Shown piece after piece: positions 1 through 6,234 of a stretch of DNA of 6,234 nucleotides. The position numbers and the translations under genes are program-made. The notes beneath the pieces are model-generated. The model made no database searches. It was not told the DNA's origin and saw only the letters and a program-made list of their open reading frames with translations. Source of the DNA: an uncultured Saprospiraceae bacterium (lineage in GTDB: Bacteria > Bacteroidota > Bacteroidia > Chitinophagales > Saprospiraceae); NCBI GenBank assembly GCA_905479665.1, contig CAJQNM010000175.1, positions 1-6,234 on the forward strand, read 5' to 3'. How positions within the stretch are numbered: position 1 is the first letter of the stretch; every line of letters starts with the position of its first letter.

Positions 1-617
1 GCGATACAACCAGCGAACAGGGCTTTGGATATAACGCGCTCAGAGTTTAGGATAAAGACAATGGGAAGATGAAGGGAAAGTAGGACCGAAATGTAATTGT
101 CATTCTTAAAAAAATATGAGGCAACAGCTCGCGATTCTAAATAGGAAAATCCGATTTGATCAGAATTAAAGAATATGGCATACAGGATCCCTCCCCAAAT
201 AAGCAGGCAATTGAGAATGACTGTGCCAGCAAAGACTTTCTTCCAATAATTGCTTGGAATTTGAGAATAGGCGGACGGCGCGAAAAATAAAGTGACCACT
301 AAAAAGAGCCAATGAAATGACTTGGTCCAGATAAGACTGGGATTGTTTGCATAAAGAAAACCAGAGAAGTGCAATAAACAGAGGAGGAAAGCAAGACTTG
401 TGACAAGCAAAGTACCACGACTGATTTGTAGCTTTTTCGGAATCAATCCGAGCACTAGCAAACTTATGCCCACGGTGAGTTGATAGGCGTTTGCATTAAT
501 CCAGCGTGATGGCCATAGCAAAAGATTCAACACGATGAGCAGAGTGACAAGAATCTGCAGTAGACGGATACGTGGACTCATACCCTCAGAGGAACCTGGC
601 TGGCTAATTAGCTCCAT
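1..617 (-). CDS. Partial multi-pass membrane protein, putative O-antigen ligase/polymerase (Wzy/WaaL-like), 5' part
   Basis: An open frame of 205 codons starts at an ATG at 615-617 and runs without a stop through the left edge, so the C-terminal part is missing. The product is very hydrophobic. I count about six likely membrane segments, near residues 19-36, 45-60, 69-89, 101-118, 128-149 and 175-191, joined by short loops. The stretch at about 170-190 (FKNDNY, then SLHLPIVFIL) resembles the 'GN-N-F ... LPF' helix start common in the O-antigen ligase/Wzy family. The large periplasmic loop that would settle the family lies outside the window. If correct, the protein would join or polymerise undecaprenyl-linked glycan in the periplasm. 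It begins 11 bases after the DUF1501 stop, which supports co-transcription. A second in-frame ATG at 579-581 (residue 13) is an alternative start. The upstream leader has only a weak purine run. The reading frame and membrane character are secure; the family is moderately supported, and another polytopic protein is possible. Confidence 0.7.
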   Translation of the reverse strand, partial: MELISQPGSSEGMSPRIRLLQILVTLLIVLNLLLWPSRWINANAYQLTVGISLLVLGLIPKKLQISRGTLLVTSLAFLLCLLHFSGFLYANNPSLIWTKSFHWLFLVVTLFFAPSAYSQIPSNYWKKVFAGTVILNCLLIWGGILYAIFFNSDQIGFSYLESRAVASYFFKNDNYISVLLSLHLPIVFILNSERVISKALFAGCI

Positions 618-628
618 CTGAGATTTCT

Positions 629-2110
629 TCACGCTATCAGTCCAGCTACTACCTTCCCATGCACATCGGTAAGCCGATACCTTCGACCTTGATGCTTAAA
701 GGTGAGTTGCTCGTGGTCTATACCGAGCAAATGCATGAGGGTGGCCTGAAAGTCATGCACATGGACCCCGTCTTGGGCAATATTGTAGCTAAAGTCATCG
801 GTGCGCCCGTACACCGTGCCTCCTTTGGTTCCTCCTCCTGCCATCCACATGGTAAAGCAGCGTGGATGATGATCTCGTCCGTAGTTATCTCGAGTGAGTC
901 GACCCTGCGAAAAGCTTGTACGACCAAACTCACCTCCCCAAACCACCAGCGTATCTTTCAGCAGACCCCTTTGTTTGAGATCTTTGACCAGGGCCGCCGA
1001 AGCCTGATCGGCTGAGCGGGCTAGTTTTGGGAGCATACCCGGCAGATTGCCATGGTGATCCCAACCACTGTGATACAGTTGGATAAAAGGTACATCGCGC
1101 TCAGCCAGTCGTCTAGCCAACAGACAATTTGCCGCGTATGTGCCGGGTGTGCGTGCATCTTCTCCATAGAGATCAAAAATGTAACTGGGCTCATTACTCA
1201 GATCAGTGACTTCCGGCACACTGGTCTGCATGCGATAGGCCATCTCATACTGGCTGATCTTCGAATCAATTTCGGGGTCTCCCCACACAGATTTCTGTTC
1301 GGCTTCCAGCTGTGCCAGATAGTCCAGTTCTCTACGTCTGCTGTCGCGATCTATGCCAGCTGGATTTTTGAGATATAGGACTGGATCATATCCTGATCGA
1401 AACCGCACGCCTTGATGATGTGAGGGCAAAAAACCACTGCCCCATGATTGCATATTCAAATTTTGCGTATCGGGTGTGCCTCGAGAAAGCAAGACGATAA
1501 ATGCGGGAAGATTTTCATTGCTGCTGCCGAGGCCATAACTCATCCACGAACCCATTGCCGGACGGCCGACTTGCTGGGAGCCTGTTTGCATAAATATGAC
1601 AGCAGGTTCATGATTTATTGCATCCGTATGCATCGAGTTGATCACGCAAATGTCTTCCGCTATTCCTGACATATGTGGGACCAGCGAGCTGAAATATCCG
1701 CCGGTGGTGGCATGGCGGTTCATCTCAAACTTCGATCCAACGAGCGGAAAGCTTGACTGAGCTGCCAACATACCAGTGAGCCGCTGCTGGCCTCTCACAC
1801 TGTCGGGAATTTCCTCTCCCCAACGTTTGTTTAACTCAGGCTTGTAGTCAAAAAGTTCTATCTGGCTTGGGCCTCCGGCCTGAAAGAGGTAGATCACTCG
1901 TTTTGCCCGCGGTGCGTGATGGAGTGCCTGCATGATCCCGCCTGCACCCGACACCGGACTGTGAGATTGACCCTTGAGCAGTTTCGGAGCGAGGAGACTG
2001 CTCACAGCGAGTGCTCCTAAACCCCTGGATGTCTGACGCAGAAAAGCCCGTCGAGTTTTGAGATAAGCTGCCTCCTGTACCTCTTCACTATGTCTATGAG
2101 TGGGCTTCAT
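629..2110 (-). CDS. DUF1501 family protein with Tat signal (sulfatase-like/alkaline phosphatase fold)
   Basis: A 493-residue protein complete from ATG to TGA, of normal length for DUF1501. The N-terminus carries a twin-arginine signal (TRRAFLR, residues 19-25), followed by a hydrophobic stretch to about residue 41, so folded export by Tat is predicted. Family hallmarks follow in order: LFQAGGPSQIELFDYKP (75-91), HSGWDHH (347-353), WGGEFGRT (391-398), GRDHHP (411-416), and the C-terminal HVHD plus HLLGIDHEQLTF block (450-471). DUF1501 belongs to the alkaline phosphatase/sulfatase superfamily. The conserved Asp/His clusters are candidate metal ligands by inference. I see no sulfatase Cys-x-Pro-x-Arg formylglycine motif, so sulfatase activity should not be assumed. 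The reaction and substrate are unknown. The gene starts one base after the stop of the PSD1 gene, its usual partner, which indicates an operon and probably coupled translation. The family call is firm; the function is not known. Confidence 0.95.
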   Translation of the reverse strand: MKPTHRHSEEVQEAAYLKTRRAFLRQTSRGLGALAVSSLLAPKLLKGQSHSPVSGAGGIMQALHHAPRAKRVIYLFQAGGPSQIELFDYKPELNKRWGEEIPDSVRGQQRLTGMLAAQSSFPLVGSKFEMNRHATTGGYFSSLVPHMSGIAEDICVINSMHTDAINHEPAVIFMQTGSQQVGRPAMGSWMSYGLGSSNENLPAFIVLLSRGTPDTQNLNMQSWGSGFLPSHHQGVRFRSGYDPVLYLKNPAGIDRDSRRRELDYLAQLEAEQKSVWGDPEIDSKISQYEMAYRMQTSVPEVTDLSNEPSYIFDLYGEDARTPGTYAANCLLARRLAERDVPFIQLYHSGWDHHGNLPGMLPKLARSADQASAALVKDLKQRGLLKDTLVVWGGEFGRTSFSQGRLTRDNYGRDHHPRCFTMWMAGGGTKGGTVYGRTDDFSYNIAQDGVHVHDFQATLMHLLGIDHEQLTFKHQGRRYRLTDVHGKVVAGLIA

Positions 2111-2111
2111 C

Positions 2112-5100
2112 TTAGTTTTTATAAAAAGCTTCGGTCGTATTGAGAATGGTATTACTCACCCGTGCAAGTGCTGCAAGTTCTCCGTTGGGCACGTCAGAGA
2201 CTCGGTGCGCGCCCACATCGAGAAATTCTTTTGCGCGCATCTGGTCTGCAGCAAAATAAGCCAGCTCTTCAGCATACTGATCCATGAGGAGTGCCTGCTC
2301 TTGTATAGTAGGGTAGCGGCTGGTCAAGGCACGGAAAATAGATCGTGTTGCGCCTTCTATAGCCCCTTGATTATTTCGCCACTCTCGTGCCGCTATGGCT
2401 CGACAACCTTCCACCATTTGAGGATCATTGAGCAGGACCAGCGCTTGCAGAGGGGTATTGCTTTGTTGTCGCCGTACCTGGCACTCAGAGCGACTGGATG
2501 CGTCAAAAATTAACATGTTTGGTGGGGGCATGTTTCTTTTCCAGAAAGAATAAATGCTACGCCGATACAGGCCATCCTCAAAGTCAACCTCATACTCGGG
2601 AAAGAAAGCATGTGTCATCACTTCCCTCCAGAGACCATCAGGCTGATACGGAAACGCAGAGGGGCCGCCTACATGCTCATTCAATAGACCGCTGGCAGCC
2701 AGGATGTTGTCTCGGACCATCTCAGCAGATCGACGGTAGCGAGGGGCTCTCGCCAACAGCCGATTATCTGGATCGATTTGATTGAGCTCCGCTCGTACTC
2801 TAGACGACTGCCGATAGGTTGCCGATGAGACCATCTGCTTGATCAACCTCTTTACATTCCACTCATTCTCTAGAAAGTCTACTGCCAGCCAGTCGAGCAG
2901 TTGAGGATGCGTGGGGAGGGCTCCCTGATTGCCAAAATCTTCCACTGTCTCTACGATCCCCCGACCAAAGAGCAGATACCAGATTTGATTGACAGCAACT
3001 CTTGCAGTGAGTGGATGATCCGGATGGGTGAGCCACTGAGCCAGACCATAGCGATTCCTTGGTAGACCTTCGGGCCATGGTAAAATCGACTCTGGTACAT
3101 TTTCCTGCACCCGTTTACCATGGGCATCGTAGACGCCGCGCTCGAGGACATATGTTGGGCGACGATCAAGATAGTCCCCCATCACCATTATTTCTTGAAC
3201 GGTATCTATGGTTATGATTTCCTTCTGCTGGATCTCTTGCAGATCTGTGCGCATTGACTTCAGCTGAGGATCAACGTACAGATCAAAAAATTCCTTGAGC
3301 CGATCGGTGTTGCCAGAAAACCCATCCCTAAACATCTGGCGACCTTCATCGGGCTGATATAAAAATTTAGCCACAACTGGATCTGCTTCACAAGCAAGGA
3401 TTTGCAGCTCATCCAGTTTTCCGCCCGTAAAATCCTGGTCATAATGTCGATTGCCTATGATCATCCCGGCATAGGTCATGTACACTGTCGGGTCTTTTTC
3501 CAAATAGGGTTTCGCTGATCGATAGAGATGATTGCGTTTGATGTCGTAGCTTGACATATCGCCATTGCAGTAGAGGGTCATTCCCTCTGCTATGCTACTG
3601 CCATCGTAGGTCCAGACGAAGTGAGTCCAGGTGCTATTTGGTAGTTTCTCAATGGTGCGAATATCGAGGGACTGATAAGGATGGGCATGATTGAGCCTGA
3701 AATGCAGGTAGCCGCTATCTGCCACAATATCCCAACCTCGATATCCCTGAATACGATTGTTGCCGTTGTAGAGGACATGCGCTCGATGGTATTCCTTTGG
3801 TGTATTGATCCAAAAGCTGATAGTGAATGGCTCCATCCGTTCAAAGGTGGCAGCAAGACCGTCAGCCACAAGTTGGCCATCGGCGGCGCTTTGCACTCCC
3901 AGACCAACTTTGCCGGGCACAGGTTTGATGTCACCGTAGTACACGGCATTTTTATTCCCTGCGGCTTGATCTGTGGTCTTACCCTTGGCCATGTCATCAA
4001 AAGTCAAATGGCTCACAGTGTGATCAGAAACGATTTTTTCCAACTGATATACGCCAGGATTTGAAGCGACCCATGCTTTGTATTTGCCGGTATTTGATTG
4101 CGCTGTCTGACTGATTTTAGCCTGATGATCATCAATTTCTTTCCGGAGGAAGTCACGAATGACTACCACTTCTTCATCTGGCAGTGCCAGCACCGGACCG
4201 GCGTTCATGCTTTCAAAATTTGAAATCATTTGACCTTTTTCCAGTGCATTGCTACTGAAAATACCGTCACCTCTCTCAATAGTCGAATTGAAGAAACCAA
4301 ACAACTGAAAATATTCTTCTTGACTGATTGGGTCGTATTTGTGGTCGTGGCAACGGGCGCAAGCTACGGTGAGACCTAAAAAGGCAGCTCCCAACGTATT
4401 GGTTCGATCTGCAACATAATCCACTCGAAATTCTTCTGGAATGACTCCTCCTTCTGAGTTTTGTTTGTGGTTTCGATTGAAGGCGGTCGCCAGAATTTCC
4501 TCCTCTCTAGCATCGGGTATTTGATCGCCCCCCACTTGATTTATGATAAATTGGTCGTAAGAAAGATTCTCATTAAATGCATCAATGACCCAATCTCGAT
4601 AGGGCCAAAAGGTATGGTGAAAATCATCCAGATACCCTTCAGAATCAGCAAAGCGTGCAACGTCTAGCCAATGAGCTGCCATCCGTTCGCCATAAGCTGG
4701 TTTGCCGAGGAGGTGATTTACCAAGTCAGAATAGTAGGAATCTTCCGGCTCGGCCAACCATTTCTCCAAATCAGGTAGCGATGGAGGCAACCCTGACAGA
4801 TCAAAGTACAATCGACGGATTAATTGTTCGCGGTGGGCTTCTGGTGATGGAGAAATGTCAAGATCTGTGAGTTGAGCCTCGACAAAAAGATCAATCTCAT
4901 TGTGGGCCCAGTTGCTTTTACTCGCAAGAGGGAGAGTGGGTTTCAGGGGTTTGGAAAAGGCCCAGTGGGGTTTATGTACAGCCCCTTGGTCAATCCAAGC
5001 GACCAGAACCGCCTTGTCTCTAGCACTAAGCTGTAGATTGGACTCTGGCGGTGGCATCATTGTCTCGTGTGCTTGCGATAGTATGCGCTCGCGTAGTTCT

Positions 5101-5333
5101 GCAGGAGCCAAGTCTACATGATCGACATCAAGTCGCAAATCTGCTTCACGTTTGTCGGCATCGGGACCATGGCAGGCAAAGCAACGATCGGATAAAATTG
5201 GTTTTACGTGGAAGTTATAGTCAACTTGAACTGGGAGCAAACTCAACTGCAAGGCTACATCACTTGGCAGGTCCTGACCACACGATAGAGTCAGCAGAAG
5301 CAACCCAAGGATATGAATTTTACCTCTTTTCAC
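2112..5333 (-). CDS. PSD1-type c-type cytochrome lipoprotein: PSCyt1 + DUF1549 + LamG + DUF1553
   Basis: A 1073-residue exported protein of usual length for the family. The start is GTG at 5331-5333; the preceding in-frame codon is a stop, so nothing longer is possible. Residues 1-17 form a basic then Leu-rich signal ending in LLTLSC, a slightly irregular lipobox with Cys18 as the probable lipid anchor. A C-type heme motif CFACH lies at 51-55 (PSCyt1), with Met92/Met93 as possible axial ligands. DUF1549 spans about 145-352 and contains the family motif CARCHDHKYDPIS (325-337), a second CxxCH. A LamG/concanavalin-like domain follows at about 455-655 (SFWIN 506-510, WTHFVWTYDGS 569-579, GKLDELQI 638-645), typical of carbohydrate or ligand binding. 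DUF1553 covers about 755-1040 with HPLTARVAVNQIWYLLFGRG (773-792) and NTPLQALVLLNDPQ (959-972). It probably acts in the periplasm or on the outer membrane; the electron partner and substrate are unknown. It is followed directly by its usual partner DUF1501. Confidence 0.95.
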   Translation of the reverse strand: MKRGKIHILGLLLLTLSCGQDLPSDVALQLSLLPVQVDYNFHVKPILSDRCFACHGPDADKREADLRLDVDHVDLAPAELRERILSQAHETMMPPPESNLQLSARDKAVLVAWIDQGAVHKPHWAFSKPLKPTLPLASKSNWAHNEIDLFVEAQLTDLDISPSPEAHREQLIRRLYFDLSGLPPSLPDLEKWLAEPEDSYYSDLVNHLLGKPAYGERMAAHWLDVARFADSEGYLDDFHHTFWPYRDWVIDAFNENLSYDQFIINQVGGDQIPDAREEEILATAFNRNHKQNSEGGVIPEEFRVDYVADRTNTLGAAFLGLTVACARCHDHKYDPISQEEYFQLFGFFNSTIERGDGIFSSNALEKGQMISNFESMNAGPVLALPDEEVVVIRDFLRKEIDDHQAKISQTAQSNTGKYKAWVASNPGVYQLEKIVSDHTVSHLTFDDMAKGKTTDQAAGNKNAVYYGDIKPVPGKVGLGVQSAADGQLVADGLAATFERMEPFTISFWINTPKEYHRAHVLYNGNNRIQGYRGWDIVADSGYLHFRLNHAHPYQSLDIRTIEKLPNSTWTHFVWTYDGSSIAEGMTLYCNGDMSSYDIKRNHLYRSAKPYLEKDPTVYMTYAGMIIGNRHYDQDFTGGKLDELQILACEADPVVAKFLYQPDEGRQMFRDGFSGNTDRLKEFFDLYVDPQLKSMRTDLQEIQQKEIITIDTVQEIMVMGDYLDRRPTYVLERGVYDAHGKRVQENVPESILPWPEGLPRNRYGLAQWLTHPDHPLTARVAVNQIWYLLFGRGIVETVEDFGNQGALPTHPQLLDWLAVDFLENEWNVKRLIKQMVSSATYRQSSRVRAELNQIDPDNRLLARAPRYRRSAEMVRDNILAASGLLNEHVGGPSAFPYQPDGLWREVMTHAFFPEYEVDFEDGLYRRSIYSFWKRNMPPPNMLIFDASSRSECQVRRQQSNTPLQALVLLNDPQMVEGCRAIAAREWRNNQGAIEGATRSIFRALTSRYPTIQEQALLMDQYAEELAYFAADQMRAKEFLDVGAHRVSDVPNGELAALARVSNTILNTTEAFYKN

Positions 5334-5373
5334 TCACTGAATTTACAGAATAAAAAAGGCAAAGGGTAGATAC
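5334..5373 (-). other. 40-base spacer between glycosyltransferase and PSD1 genes
   Basis: This short spacer is AT-rich. On the minus strand it has a T-run after CCCTTTGCC, but no stem that would form a rho-independent terminator. No clear Shine-Dalgarno sequence precedes the GTG start. A TTTG followed by a TATTCTGT-like block loosely recalls the Bacteroidota TTTG/TAnnTTTG promoter but does not match in sequence or spacing. I read the spacer as a within-operon gap. Confidence 0.4.
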
Positions 5374-6234
5374 TCACTCAAATATGGGCCAATCAGGATC
5401 GAATGCATTCAATCGCCAATATTGCTGTTGGCCCTGCTCACGAAGCTCGGAGGTTTGTGTATGATCTGAGATAATGACGTGGAAATGACGGGCGAGGGCT
5501 TCCGCATCATCAGGAGGGAAATAGAGCGCAGCACTCCCTGCCACTTCACGATAGATGGGGATATCCGCAAGAAGCAGGGGTAGTTGCAATGACATGGCCT
5601 CAAGACAGGGCAAACCGAATCCCTCGGCATGTGAAGCGGACACGAGTGCCATCGCTCCGCGGTATAGATCCCATAGGGTAGAACGGTCCACTCGCCCCAT
5701 GATAATGATCTGTTCTCGGACAGATGAATTTTTCAAAGCAATGCGAAACGCCTCATCTTTCCAACCTCTTCCGCCGGCCAGAATGAGTTGTGTACTGTGG
5801 TCGACGTGTTTGATGCAATAGCGTTCAAAAGCCTTCAGTACCACCTCCAGATTTTTGCGTGGCTCCAGCGTACCGACGGCGAGGAAGTAAGGATGATGTG
5901 GCAAGGGCATGGTCGATGACCCGTGACTGGATGGAGGCACAATAGAAGGGTAGACGACCACAATTTGATTTTGAGTAATAGGATAGTCTTTGGCAATGGC
6001 GGATTTGGTGGTATTGCTATTTGTCCAGATGAAGTCTGCATTCTCGATAATCTTCGGAAGCAACAAGCGGTGCATTACGACACTGAGGCGATCATGGAAT
6101 TGGGGATAAAGGACTGGAGTAAGATCGTGGACTACGGTGATGCGAATAATGTTTTTTGGCAATCGAAATGGACCAAAATGAGCCAATTCGATCACAACAT
6201 CTGGGGCTAATTTTCGCAGTCGCCGAGGAATACT
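5374..6234 (-). CDS. Partial GT4-family glycosyltransferase (GT-B fold), 3' part
   Basis: The frame is open from the right edge to a TGA at 5374-5376, giving 286 visible residues; the start and part of the N-terminal acceptor domain lie outside. A GTG at 6193-6195 is in frame, but coding continues upstream of it without a stop, so it is not the likely start. Counting from the first visible codon, VVHDLTP (34-40) marks the end of the N-terminal Rossmann domain. GTLEPRKN (121-128) carries the Arg/Lys pair expected to contact the donor phosphates. GGRGWKD is at 154-160, and EGFGLPCLE (204-212) is the E-x7-E motif of retaining GT4 enzymes, followed by YREVAGSAALYFPP (228-241). These match mannosyltransferase-like GT4 enzymes of O-antigen or exopolysaccharide loci, but donor and acceptor cannot be read from sequence. 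The enzyme should act in the cytoplasm or at the inner membrane. The C-terminus ends abruptly (DPDWPIFE) without the usual longer terminal helix. The PSD1 gene follows after 40 bases. Confidence 0.93.
   Translation of the reverse strand, partial: SIPRRLRKLAPDVVIELAHFGPFRLPKNIIRITVVHDLTPVLYPQFHDRLSVVMHRLLLPKIIENADFIWTNSNTTKSAIAKDYPITQNQIVVVYPSIVPPSSHGSSTMPLPHHPYFLAVGTLEPRKNLEVVLKAFERYCIKHVDHSTQLILAGGRGWKDEAFRIALKNSSVREQIIIMGRVDRSTLWDLYRGAMALVSASHAEGFGLPCLEAMSLQLPLLLADIPIYREVAGSAALYFPPDDAEALARHFHVIISDHTQTSELREQGQQQYWRLNAFDPDWPIFE

Noticed and set aside
659..1669. Plus-strand open frames at 659-1015, 1052-1378 and 1448-1669
   Set aside because: They lie antisense to the well-supported DUF1501 gene, show no recognisable domain, and have the low-complexity look of shadow frames.
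2100..2513. Plus-strand 137-codon frame across the PSD1/DUF1501 junction
   Set aside because: It is antisense to the conserved DUF1553 C-terminus and has no recognisable protein features.
3590..4000. Minus-strand 136-codon frame overlapping PSD1 in another phase
   Set aside because: The PSD1 frame continues intact through this region with recognisable LamG motifs, so this is an out-of-phase shadow and not a frameshift remnant.
3681..4064. Plus-strand open frame of 127 codons inside the PSD1 gene
   Set aside because: It is antisense to the LamG region of a clearly conserved protein, with no family motif and no leader signal.
5341..5373. Possible terminator or Bacteroidota-type promoter in the 40-base spacer
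   Set aside because: The T-run has no preceding stem, and the TTTG and TATTCTGT-like blocks do not match the promoter consensus or its spacing.
6193..6195. GTG as start of the glycosyltransferase
   Set aside because: The frame stays open to the window edge and the upstream residues (RRLRKLAPDV) read like normal GT4 N-terminal domain, so the true start is outside.
5923..6210. Plus-strand 95-codon frame at the right edge
   Set aside because: It is antisense to the glycosyltransferase frame, which is open to the edge and carries canonical GT4 motifs.

Overview
The window carries four genes, all on the minus strand and packed head to tail. In transcription order (right to left) they are: the 3' part of a GT4-family glycosyltransferase (5374-6234, entering from the right edge), a large PSCyt/DUF1549-LamG-DUF1553 ('PSD1') c-type cytochrome lipoprotein (2112-5333), a Tat-exported DUF1501 protein (629-2110), and the 5' part of a multi-pass membrane protein that resembles the O-antigen ligase/polymerase family (1-617, leaving by the left edge). 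The gaps are 40, 1 and 11 bases. I see no terminator or convincing promoter in any of them, so a single transcription unit is the simplest reading. No RNA genes, mobile elements, CRISPR arrays or notable repeats were seen.

Organism: PSD1/DUF1501 pairs are typical of Planctomycetota, Verrucomicrobiota and marine or environmental Bacteroidota. The base composition is moderate (roughly half GC by eye). The leaders lack a strong Shine-Dalgarno sequence, and the PSD1 protein appears to be a lipoprotein. This points to Bacteroidota (Saprospiria/Lewinella-like) as the best guess, with Verrucomicrobiota or Planctomycetota as alternatives. This is inference, not a demonstrated assignment.

How the genes may work together: the two outer genes look like parts of a surface-polysaccharide locus, with a sugar transferase acting at the inner face of the membrane and a Wzy/WaaL-like membrane enzyme joining or polymerising chains. 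The two inner genes encode exported proteins of the PSD1/DUF1501 pair, which usually occur together and whose biochemical role is not established. Placing this pair between two polysaccharide genes is the most interesting aspect of the window. It suggests, without proving, that the pair acts on, or is co-expressed with, an exported glycan. No clearly new defence or mobile system is visible.
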